Both the position numbers and the translations under genes were made by a program. The notes beneath the pieces were generated by a model. That model worked only from the letters and a program-made list of their open reading frames with translations, had not been told where the DNA came from and ran no database searches. Shown piece by piece: positions 16,583 to 23,905 of a stretch of 64,000 nucleotides of DNA (its first letter is position 1; every line of letters starts with the position of its first letter). Origin of the DNA: Actinomadura xylanilytica (GTDB lineage Bacteria; Actinomycetota; Actinomycetes; Streptosporangiales; Streptosporangiaceae); the NCBI RefSeq assembly GCF_030283145.1, contig NZ_JASNWE010000008.1, positions 1 to 64,000 of the forward strand. The letters run 5' to 3'.

Positions 16583-16625
16583 GTCAGCAGAAACAGCAAA
16601 AAGGATTCTGCTGAATTCTGCTGAC
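16583..16625. repeat. Inverted repeat GTCAGCAGAA / TTCTGCTGAC with an extra half-site
   Basis: Perfect 10-bp arms (16583-16592 and 16616-16625) flank a 23-bp centre that holds one more TTCTGCTG at 16606-16613. It lies between the replication gene and xis, and could be an origin element, an Xis or Int accessory site, or a terminator. Confidence 0.5.
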
Positions 16626-16675
16626 ACGCTTCACCGCTGTCGTCCTCCGCCCGGACCCTGACGAGACTACTCCCC

Positions 16676-16730
16676 GTGACTGGCGGACAGCCACCAAGCA
16701 CGACGCCGGCCACCCTGCACAACCGATCAC
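16676..16730 (+). promoter_or_regulatory. Conserved leader hairpin, copy 4 (before xis)
   Basis: The stem CTGGCG (16680-16685) pairs with CGCCGG (16704-16709), with one U-G pair where copy 2 has C-G. One mismatch and GTG/CAC follow. The loop contains ACAGCCACCAAGCAC (16687-16701). The tail CAACCGATCAC ends 22 nt before the TTG at 16753. Confidence 0.75.
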
Positions 16731-16752
16731 ACCAGCGAAACGAGACAGCGAC

Positions 16753-16953
16753 TTGCCGACCCTCACGCGTCCAACCGCCAAGCTCACCGTCGCCGAGGTC
16801 TGCGCCGAACTCCAGATCTCCCCTTCCACTTTCTACGACTGGCGCCAAAAGGGCCGTGCACCCAAGTGCCTGACTCTCCCGAACGGCTCTCTTCGGGTCT
16901 ACCGATCCGAGTTCGAACGCTGGCTCTCGACCTGTGAGGACGCCGCGCGATGA
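16753..16953 (+). CDS. xis: Excisionase (MerR/AlpA-like winged helix)
   Basis: This 66-residue HTH_17-type protein carries LTVAEVCAELQISPSTFYDW, then RAPKCLTLPNGSLRVYRSEFERWL. Such proteins bend attachment DNA and steer the integrase toward excision. TTG is the only usable start, and it lacks a good SD, unlike neighbouring genes, which may limit its expression. The stop overlaps the integrase ATG (ATGA). Leader hairpin copy 4 precedes it. Confidence 0.9.
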   Translation: MPTLTRPTAKLTVAEVCAELQISPSTFYDWRQKGRAPKCLTLPNGSLRVYRSEFERWLSTCEDAAR

Positions 16954-18374
16954 AGGACACCACGTACGACGTTCGCGTTCACACGACCCACGTTCGCGTG
17001 GGTGCCACGGTCACCACCTACACGGTTCGTTGGAAAGTCGGCCCGAAACGCTGGTATGAAGGGTTCCGTCGAAGCGCACAGGCAGAGAGCTTCCGATCGT
17101 CTCTGATGACCGCAGCAAAGAACGGTGACGCGTTCAGCCTCCGGACCGGGCGCCCCACCTCATGGCAACGCGAAGAGAACAACATCAGTTGGTATGCGTT
17201 CTCTCTCGAATATGTTGCCGCCAAATGGCCGTACGTCTCACCCAACCATCGCCGAGGCATCGCGGAAGCCCTCACCGATGCAACGGAAGCTCTTGTATCA
17301 ACTCAGAAGGGCGCACCATCCCGTGCAAGCATCCGCGAAGCTCTCCGAAGCTGGGCCTACAGTGAGCGTCTCCAGAAGGGCGGAGAACCTCCCGAGCACC
17401 TCACCGCGGCCCTGCGATGGCTAGAACGCAACACCATCGACATGGCGGATATGGCGCCAGATCGCAACGGTCCCACGATCGCCCGGACGGTACTCGAGAG
17501 ACTTAGCCAGAAGCTCGACGGAACCCCGGCAGCAGGTAGCACGGCCACCCGTAAGCGCGTCACGTTCAACAACGCTATGGAATACGCATGCGAACGCCGA
17601 ATACTTCCCAGCAACCCCCTGAAGGTCGTCAAGTGGACGCGCCCCCGAATGACACAAACGCTTGATCTGCGTGTCGTCGTCAACACCGAACAGGCAGGCC
17701 GCATCCTCAACGCTGTCAAGTCGCAGGGAAAGCGCGGCGAACGCATGGTTGCGTTCTTTGCGGTCATGTACTACGCCGCTTTGCGCCCGGAGGAAGCAAT
17801 AGACCTTCGTCGCGAGAACCTCGTCGACCTTCCCGCAACAGGCTGGGGCGAAATGCGACTCACCCACGCCGAACCGCGAAGCGGAAGCAAGTGGACGAAC
17901 GGCGGCAAAGCGCGGGACCGGCAACCGCTGAAGCACCGCGCCCCCGGGGAGACCCGCCTCGTCCCTCTGCATCCCGAACTGGTGAAGCTGTTCCGGAAGC
18001 ACCTTGCCGACTTCAAGGTCCGGCCCGGGGAGCGACTCTTCATAGGTCCGCGTGGCGGGATCATGACCGATCGGACCTACCTCGGAGCGTGGCACAACGC
18101 ACGTGCCGCCGCGTTCACGCCCGAGGAGGCTGCGTCGCCGCTCGCTGAGACTCCGTACGCGCTCCGGCACGCCGCCGTCTCCACCTGGCTCAGCGCAGGA
18201 GTACCGCCCGCACAAGTGGCCGAGTGGGCCGGCCACAGTGTGGCCGTACTCCTACGCGTCTACGCCAAGTGTGTCGTCGGGCAGGCAGAGGAAGCCAAGC
18301 GCCGGATCTCCGAAGCAACCCAGGTCCACCAGGCGCCGGAGGATCCCCCACGGAGCACGGGCGACGACGCCTAA
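16950..18374 (+). CDS. int: Tyrosine site-specific integrase
   Basis: This 474-residue phage-type integrase shows an SAM-like core-binding domain (about 150-230) and a catalytic domain. Catalytic residues seen are Arg in YYAALRPEE (about 279), Arg406-His407 in YALRHAAVS, His429 in AGHS and Tyr438 in LRVYAK. The usual first His of HxxR is Tyr, which is common in actinobacterial AICE integrases. It overlaps xis by 4 bp and ends about 130 bp from the 3' end of tRNA-Tyr, the usual int-att layout. It catalyses integration and excision. Confidence 0.95.
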   Translation: MKDTTYDVRVHTTHVRVGATVTTYTVRWKVGPKRWYEGFRRSAQAESFRSSLMTAAKNGDAFSLRTGRPTSWQREENNISWYAFSLEYVAAKWPYVSPNHRRGIAEALTDATEALVSTQKGAPSRASIREALRSWAYSERLQKGGEPPEHLTAALRWLERNTIDMADMAPDRNGPTIARTVLERLSQKLDGTPAAGSTATRKRVTFNNAMEYACERRILPSNPLKVVKWTRPRMTQTLDLRVVVNTEQAGRILNAVKSQGKRGERMVAFFAVMYYAALRPEEAIDLRRENLVDLPATGWGEMRLTHAEPRSGSKWTNGGKARDRQPLKHRAPGETRLVPLHPELVKLFRKHLADFKVRPGERLFIGPRGGIMTDRTYLGAWHNARAAAFTPEEAASPLAETPYALRHAAVSTWLSAGVPPAQVAEWAGHSVAVLLRVYAKCVVGQAEEAKRRISEATQVHQAPEDPPRSTGDDA

Positions 18375-18457
18375 CGGGGCCGTCAGACTTCAACCCGTAT
18401 TCCACCCAACCAGCCGTACAGAGCCGCAAACGATCACCGACAGCCGGACATGACGAG

Positions 18458-18498
18458 AACAGCCCCTGACCGGGTTTTGCCTGGTCAGGGGCTGTTTC
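18458..18498. terminator. Strong hairpin terminator after int
   Basis: A perfect 14-bp stem (AACAGCCCCTGACC with its complement, 18458-18471 and 18483-18496) with an 11-nt loop ends in TTTCTG. It separates int from the oppositely oriented tRNA-Tyr. Confidence 0.85.
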
Positions 18499-18506
18499 TG
18501 CTGGTG

Positions 18507-18588
18507 TGGCGGGTCCAGGATTCGAACCTGGGAAGGCTAAGCCGACGGATTTACAGTCCGCTCCCATTGGCCACTCGGGCAACCCGCC
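18507..18588 (-). tRNA. tRNA-Tyr (anticodon GTA); element attachment site
   Basis: The minus strand reads a class II tRNA. The acceptor GGCGGGT pairs with ACCCGCC, the anticodon loop is ACTGTAAATC, a long variable arm follows, and the T-arm contains GGTTCGAATCC with discriminator A. CCA is not encoded. The tRNA 3' end faces the integrase gene, so this is the reconstituted attachment end. Confidence 0.95.
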
Positions 18589-18770
18589 GTGGTGTCGCTC
18601 TCGCGACGGCACTGGAAAGAATAGCGGACCGGGTGAGCGGTCGTGACATCGGCGGGTGGTCGTGCGGGGGCGGGCGCGGGTCGGCGGTGCTCGCTACGCT
18701 GGCCCGAGTCGCGAGGGTGTGCCGTGGCATGCCCGGTTCTTCGTTTTCCGCAGCTAGAAGGGGTTGTCTG

Positions 18771-19259
18771 TTGGCCGACTCAAGTTTCGACATCGTGAGC
18801 AAGCTCGACCGGCAGGAGGTCGACAACGCGCTGAACCAGGCGGTGAAGGAGGTGGGCAACCGGTTCGACTTCCGGAACGTGGACGCGGGGATCAAGTGGT
18901 CCGGGGAGACCATCGAGATCCAGGCCAACTCCGAGGAGCGGGCGAACGCCGTTCTGGACGTGCTCAAGGACAAGCTGGTCAAGCGGAGCATCTCGCTGAA
19001 GGCCATCGACGCGGGGGAGCCGCGGCTGTCCGGGAAGGTCTACAAGCTCGGGGTGGCGCTCAAGGAGGGCATCTCCCAGGAGGACGCGAAGAAGATCGGC
19101 AAGATCATCCGGGAGGAGGGGCCGAAGGGGGTGAAGGCCCAGATCCAGGGTGAGGAGCTGCGGGTCACCTCCAAGAAGAAGGACGACCTTCAGGGGATCA
19201 TGGCGCTGCTGAAGGGCAAGAACCTCGACGTGGCGCTCCAGTTCACCAACTACCGGTGA
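18771..19259 (+). CDS. yajQ: YajQ family (DUF520) nucleotide-binding protein
   Basis: This 162-residue protein matches the YajQ/UPF0234 family throughout. It starts LADSSFDIVSKLDRQEVDNA, has DFRNVDAGIKWSGETI in the first ferredoxin-like half, and ends GKNLDVALQFTNYR. Family members bind nucleotides, and some bind cyclic di-GMP. TTG start supported by AGAAGGGG 7 bp upstream. It directly follows the tRNA, marking the return to chromosome. Confidence 0.93.
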   Translation: MADSSFDIVSKLDRQEVDNALNQAVKEVGNRFDFRNVDAGIKWSGETIEIQANSEERANAVLDVLKDKLVKRSISLKAIDAGEPRLSGKVYKLGVALKEGISQEDAKKIGKIIREEGPKGVKAQIQGEELRVTSKKKDDLQGIMALLKGKNLDVALQFTNYR

Positions 19260-19262
19260 CCC

Positions 19263-19574
19263 TCACCGTCCGAAGAAGAGCGTGATCGGGGTGTCGGGCG
19301 GGACCGTGGTGCCGGCCGGCGGCGACTGTCCGGTGGTGAGCCGGCCGGGGGCGGTGTCGCGTTCGTCCAGCCTGTAGAGGCCGGCGTCGCGCATGCGGTG
19401 CTGGGCGTCCTGGCGGGTGACGCCGATGACGTCCGGTACGCGCACCCCTGGGCGCGTGGACGCGCCGAGGGCGACCAGGGAGCCGCCGACGCCTCCGGCC
19501 ACCAGGCAGAGCAGGCCGATCACCGCGCCGGGAGGACCGGTGCGGTGCGGCATTGATGGGGACGGTCTGCTCAT
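19263..19574 (-). CDS. Single-pass membrane protein with one PASTA domain
   Basis: This 103-residue protein has a transmembrane helix (about 17-39), then one extracytoplasmic PASTA domain from VRVPDVIGVTRQDAQHRMRD to SPPAGTTVPPDTPITLFF. PASTA domains bind peptidoglycan fragments or beta-lactams in kinases and PBPs, but here there is no catalytic partner domain. ATG start chosen for CGGAGG 5 bp upstream; longer in-frame starts lack an SD. Convergent with yajQ (3 bp apart). Confidence 0.82.
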   Translation of the reverse strand: MSRPSPSMPHRTGPPGAVIGLLCLVAGGVGGSLVALGASTRPGVRVPDVIGVTRQDAQHRMRDAGLYRLDERDTAPGRLTTGQSPPAGTTVPPDTPITLFFGR

Positions 19575-19965
19575 GACGGCCTCCGCGCATCGGGACGATG
19601 CAATTGAGGATGCGCCACGCTGAGCGACGGTTGTCCCGCGGCGGGTAATCATTCCGCCTCAGATCATAAAGAGCGCGCCGGCCCCTTCCCCCGCAGAAGT
19701 GGTCGGCGCGCTCACAGTGGGTATGACGCCGGGTCCCGCGCGATGGTTCGGACGGGTCCCGAAGATTTCCCGGGGGTCAGCAGGCGAGCGGGGGAGGCCG
19801 GGGCGTGGCGTTGGCCCTGAGGGCCCTCCCGGTGGGCCCCGGCGCGACATGTCGTCCGCCGCGGGGCGCCGCCCGCGGCCGGATACGGGCTCGCGGACGG
19901 GGACGAGAGTCGTGCGGCGCACTTCGAGCACCCGGTGGCCGTCACGGCGGACTCGCCGGGCGGCC
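19575..19965. other. Intergenic region, nothing recognised
   Basis: About 390 bp between htpX (3' end) and the PASTA gene (5' end). It should contain the PASTA gene promoter. No convincing gene or strong hairpin is seen. Confidence 0.4.
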
Positions 19966-20820
19966 TCAGCGGCGGCCCGCCATCCGCTCCAGCCGGGCCA
20001 CCCGCTCGGCCGTGGGCGGGTGGGTGGAGAACAGCCTGCCGATCCCGGCGCCCTGGAACGGGTTGGAGATCATCAGGGCGCTGGTGGAGGCCAGCTCGGG
20101 ATCCTGCGGCAGCGGCAGCGCCCGGGTGCCGGCCTCGATCTTGCGCAGCGCGGAGGCGAGCGCGAGCGGGTCGCCGGTCAGCCGGGCGCCGGCGGCGTCG
20201 GCGGCGAACTCGCGGGTGCGGCCGATGGCCATCTGCACGACGGCGGCGGCGACGGGGCCGAGGATCAGCATGAGCAGCGCGCCGAGCAGTCCGGGGCCGT
20301 CGTCGTCGTCGGACCGTCCGATCGGCAGGAAGATCGCCAGATGGGACAGGTAGGTGATCACGGTGGCGAGCGCGGCGGCGACCGAGGCGATGAGGATGTC
20401 GCGGTTGTGGACGTGCGAGAGCTCGTGGCCGAGGACGGCGCGCAGCTCGCGCTCGTCGAGCATCCGCAGGATGCCGCGGGTGCAGCAGACGGCGGCGTTG
20501 CGCGGGTTGCGGCCGGTGGCGAACGCGTTGGGCTGCATCGTCTCCGACACGTACAGCCGGGGCATCGGCTGCCGGGACGCGGTGGCCAGCTCGCGGACCA
20601 GCCGGTAGAGCACCGGGGCCTCGACCTCGCCGACCGGGTGGGCGCGCATGGAGCGCAGCGCGATCCGGTCGCTGAACAGGAACGCGAAGCCGTTGGTGAC
20701 CAGCGCGAGGAGCAGCGCGACGGCGAGCCCGGTGGTGCCGCCGAGCAGCCGGCCGGTGGCGAGCATCAATGCCGACAGTGCGGCGATCAGTGCCGCCGTC
20801 TTGACGCCGTTGAGCTGCAC
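19966..20820 (-). CDS. htpX: HtpX-type M48 zinc metalloprotease
   Basis: This 284-residue membrane protease has two N-terminal helices (about 5-45), the zinc motif HELSH in LGHELSHVHNRD (about 133), two further helices and the third zinc ligand in EFAADAAGARLTGDP. HtpX degrades damaged membrane proteins with its active site in the cytoplasm. GTG start with AGGA 6 bp upstream; reading further upstream gives low-complexity sequence. It lies just downstream of the nuo cluster on the same strand. Confidence 0.93.
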   Translation of the reverse strand: MQLNGVKTAALIAALSALMLATGRLLGGTTGLAVALLLALVTNGFAFLFSDRIALRSMRAHPVGEVEAPVLYRLVRELATASRQPMPRLYVSETMQPNAFATGRNPRNAAVCCTRGILRMLDERELRAVLGHELSHVHNRDILIASVAAALATVITYLSHLAIFLPIGRSDDDDGPGLLGALLMLILGPVAAAVVQMAIGRTREFAADAAGARLTGDPLALASALRKIEAGTRALPLPQDPELASTSALMISNPFQGAGIGRLFSTHPPTAERVARLERMAGRR

Positions 20821-20900
20821 TTGCGTCCTGCCTCCCCGTCGACTTCCGGCCATCGGGGTCAACGGTTTGACCTGCCCAAACGTTCCCGGTTCGGGGTGGT

Positions 20901-22385
20901 TCAGGTGGCTGCGGACACCGTCTGGAGGACGATCTGGGGCGCCACCGACAGGACCACCGCGGCGGCGGCGGTGGCGGCGACGGCGGCCCGGACGGCGAGG
21001 CCGGGGGCCGCCTCGTCCGGCACCGCGGGGCGGCCGGCGCCGGGCGGGGCGAAGAGCCGCACGGCCCACAGGAGGTAGTAGTACAGGCCGATCACGGTGT
21101 TGATCGCCATCACGACCGCGAGCCAGGTCACGTCCCCGGCGACGGCCGCGCGGAACACCACGACCTTGGCGAACAGCCCCATGATGCCCGGGGGCAGCCC
21201 GGCGAGGCAGATCAGGAAGAAGGCGAGCGCGGCGGCGACGGCCGGGCTGCGCCGCGCCAGCCCCCGGTAGTCGTCGAGGCGGTCCTGGACGGGGCGGCGG
21301 TGGAGGGCGATGACGACGGCGAACGCGCCCAGGTTCATCACCGCGTACAGCGCGACGTAGGCGGTGGTGGCGGCGACCGCCTCGGGCAGCCGCCGGGTGC
21401 CGACGGCGAGGGGCGCGAGCATGTAGCCGGACTGCGCGATCGACGACCAGGCCAGCAGCCTGATCACGGTCCGCTGGCGGAGCGCCAGCAGGTTGCCGAG
21501 GGTCATCGTGACGGCCGCGAGGATCGCGATCAGCGGCCCCCAGACGTGCCCGTACGCGGGGAACCCCAGCGCCAGCACGATCGCGAGCCCGGCGAACCCG
21601 GCCGCCTTCGACACCACCGACAGGAACGCGGCGACCGGGAGCGGGGCGCCCTGGTAGACGTCCGGGGCCCAGAAGTGGAACGGGACGGCCGCGACCTTGA
21701 ACCCGAACCCGGCCAGGACGAGCACGACGCCGACCGCCGCCACCGGGTCGAGGTCGGCGGGCAGCCGCTCCAGGGCGGGGGCGATCCGGTCGAGGTGCAT
21801 GGCGCCGGTCGCGCCGTACACCAGGCTGATCCCGAACAGCATGATCGCGGTGGAGACGACCGAGATCAGGAACAGCTTGAGCGCGGCCTCGGAGGCGGCG
21901 CCGTCGTAGCGGCGCAGCCCGACCAGCGCGAACACCGGCAGCGACAGCGTCTCCAGGGCCACCACCAGCAGCACCAGGTCGCGGGCGGCGACCAGGGTGA
22001 GCGCGCCGATGACCGCGGCGAGCAGCAGGAAGTGGAACTCGCCGGCGGGCAGCCGCGAGTCGGCGATCTCCTGGACCGACAGCAGCACGACGACCGCGGC
22101 GGCGGCGAGCACCAGGCCCTGGAACAGCAGGGTGAAGTCGTCGGCGACGTACGAGCAGGACCGGGGGCCGCCGGCGCGCAGGGCGTCCGGCAGGCAGAAG
22201 GTGGCGCGCCGGTCGCCGCCGGCCAGCACAGCGACGGCGGCGAGCGCGACGGTGAGGGCGCCGCCGCCGAGCAGCCCGATCACGCGGCGGGGCGCGTCGA
22301 AGGCGTCGGCGAGCAGCAGCCCGACCGCGGCCACCGCGAGGATCAGCGGCGGCGCGATCGCGGCGTAGTCGATCCCCTGGATCAT
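20901..22385 (-). CDS. nuoN: NADH-quinone oxidoreductase subunit N
   Basis: This 494-residue antiporter-like membrane subunit has about 14 helices. Family landmarks include LVALETLSLPVFALVGLRR, the lysine-bearing GFGFKVAAVPFHFWAPDVY and GLPPGIMGLFAKVVVF. It forms one proton-pumping module of complex I. ATG start overlaps the nuoM stop by one base (TGATG), so it is the last nuo gene of the operon. Confidence 0.96.
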   Translation of the reverse strand: MIQGIDYAAIAPPLILAVAAVGLLLADAFDAPRRVIGLLGGGALTVALAAVAVLAGGDRRATFCLPDALRAGGPRSCSYVADDFTLLFQGLVLAAAAVVVLLSVQEIADSRLPAGEFHFLLLAAVIGALTLVAARDLVLLVVALETLSLPVFALVGLRRYDGAASEAALKLFLISVVSTAIMLFGISLVYGATGAMHLDRIAPALERLPADLDPVAAVGVVLVLAGFGFKVAAVPFHFWAPDVYQGAPLPVAAFLSVVSKAAGFAGLAIVLALGFPAYGHVWGPLIAILAAVTMTLGNLLALRQRTVIRLLAWSSIAQSGYMLAPLAVGTRRLPEAVAATTAYVALYAVMNLGAFAVVIALHRRPVQDRLDDYRGLARRSPAVAAALAFFLICLAGLPPGIMGLFAKVVVFRAAVAGDVTWLAVVMAINTVIGLYYYLLWAVRLFAPPGAGRPAVPDEAAPGLAVRAAVAATAAAAVVLSVAPQIVLQTVSAAT

Positions 22386-23905
22386 CAGCCGCCTCCGAAC
22401 AGGGCGCGCACGGGGGCGGTTGTCAGGTCCAGCAGCGTCTTCGGCCAGAGGCCGACGAGCAGCGTCAGCGCGATCAGCGGCGTCCAGGCCGCGTACTCGT
22501 ACCCCGAGATCGCGGCGGACGGGACGGCCGCGGCGGCCCCCGGCTCGGCGGACGGGGCCGGGCGGCCGTGGGTGATCTTGCGGAGCAGGCGCAGGAAGTA
22601 CGCGGCGGTCAGCACGGCGCCGAGGCCGCCGACCGCCATGAAGGCGACGAACGTCCCGCGCGGCAGGCCGGCGTGCGGACGGTACGCGCCGAGCAGCGCC
22701 AGCATCTCGCCCCAGAATCCGGCCAGGCCCGGCAGCCCGAGCGAGGCGACGCACGCGAAGGTCAGCATCGAGGCCAGCCGCGGCGCCGTGGTGAGCATCC
22801 CGCCGCCGAGCGCGTCGAGGTCGCCGGTGCCGTACCGGTCCTTGATCGCGCCGGCCAGGAAGAACAGCAGGCCGGTGATCAGGCCGTGCGCGACGTTGCC
22901 GAACAGCGCGGCGTTCACCCCGACCGGCGTGAGGGTGGCGATGCCGAGCAGCACGAACCCCATGTGCCCGACCGACGAGTAGGCGATCATCCGCTTCAGG
23001 TCGCGCTGGGCCAGGCAGGCGAGCGCGCCGTACACGATGCCGATCACCGCGAGGAGCCCGAGCCACGGCGCCCAGACCCGCGCGCCGTCCGGGGCGAGCG
23101 GCAGCGCCACCCGGACCAGGCCGTAGGTGCCCATCTTCAGCAGCACCCCGGCCAGCAGCACCGAGCCGACCGTCGGGGCCTCGGTGTGCGCGCCCGGCAG
23201 CCAGGTGTGCAGCGGCCACATCGGCGCCTTGACCGCGAAGCCGAGGCCCATCAGCAGGAACGCGGTGGCCTGCACGCCGTGCCCGAGGCCGGCGCCGTGC
23301 CGCCGGGCCAGCTCGGTCATGTCGAGCGAGCCCGCGTTGACCGCGACGAGCAGCATCCCGGCCAGCAGGAGGCCGGAGCCGAGCAGCGTGTAGAGGATGA
23401 ACTTGTCCGCGGCGGCGCGGCGGCCCGGGCCGCCCCACACCAGGATCACCACGTACATCGGGAGCAGGACGACCTCGAAGAACACGAAGAACAGCACCAG
23501 GTCGAGCGCGACGAAGGTGCCGAGCATCCCGACCTCCAGCACCAGCAGCAGCGCGGTGAGGAGGCGGGCCCGGCCGCGGGCGGGCGGGTGCTTGAGCGTG
23601 TAGAGGAAGCACAGGAAGGTCAGCAGCGCGGTCAGCGCGACCAGCGGCAGCGAGATCCCGTCGGCGCCGAGGTGGAAGCGGAGCCCGATCGCGGGCGCCC
23701 ACGGCCGGTCGATCTCGCCCTGCATCCGGGAGGACGCGCCGAAGTCGAACGCGGCGACGGCGTACAGCGCGATCAGCAGCGTCGCGCCGGAGACCGCCGC
23801 GCCGAACATCCGCACGGCGGCGGCGCCGGGCAGGAACCGGCGGGCGGGGACGAGCATCGCCAGCGCGCCGAGCAGCGGGACCGCCATCATCACCACGAAG
23901 ATCAC
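22385..23905 (-). CDS. nuoM: NADH-quinone oxidoreductase subunit M
   Basis: This 506-residue subunit matches the NuoM antiporter family. It has LDLVLFFVFFEVVLLPMY, the key GFAVKAPMWPLHTWLPGAH, and SSVGHMGFVLLG. GTG start at 23905 overlaps the nuoL stop (GTGA). A shared proline/alanine-rich loop near residue 470 precedes the last helix. It is part of the proton-pumping arm. Confidence 0.96.
   Translation of the reverse strand: MIFVVMMAVPLLGALAMLVPARRFLPGAAAVRMFGAAVSGATLLIALYAVAAFDFGASSRMQGEIDRPWAPAIGLRFHLGADGISLPLVALTALLTFLCFLYTLKHPPARGRARLLTALLLVLEVGMLGTFVALDLVLFFVFFEVVLLPMYVVILVWGGPGRRAAADKFILYTLLGSGLLLAGMLLVAVNAGSLDMTELARRHGAGLGHGVQATAFLLMGLGFAVKAPMWPLHTWLPGAHTEAPTVGSVLLAGVLLKMGTYGLVRVALPLAPDGARVWAPWLGLLAVIGIVYGALACLAQRDLKRMIAYSSVGHMGFVLLGIATLTPVGVNAALFGNVAHGLITGLLFFLAGAIKDRYGTGDLDALGGGMLTTAPRLASMLTFACVASLGLPGLAGFWGEMLALLGAYRPHAGLPRGTFVAFMAVGGLGAVLTAAYFLRLLRKITHGRPAPSAEPGAAAAVPSAAISGYEYAAWTPLIALTLLVGLWPKTLLDLTTAPVRALFGGG

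Larger units (their letters stand above)
4753..18588. mobile_element. Actinomycete integrative and conjugative element in tRNA-Tyr; left end not resolved
   Basis: The region contains all AICE modules: regulation (NUDIX, GntR, two XRE-TPR, WhiB), transfer (DUF2637 protein, TraB), replication (DnaB-N/DUF3987) and recombination (Xis, Int, tRNA-Tyr). Compact GTGA overlaps and four shared leaders show it is one unit. The coordinates mark the core I can support. No direct repeat of the tRNA 3' half is seen to the left, so the true left end may lie before base 1, making the kinase and NACHT genes cargo. Confidence 0.85.
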
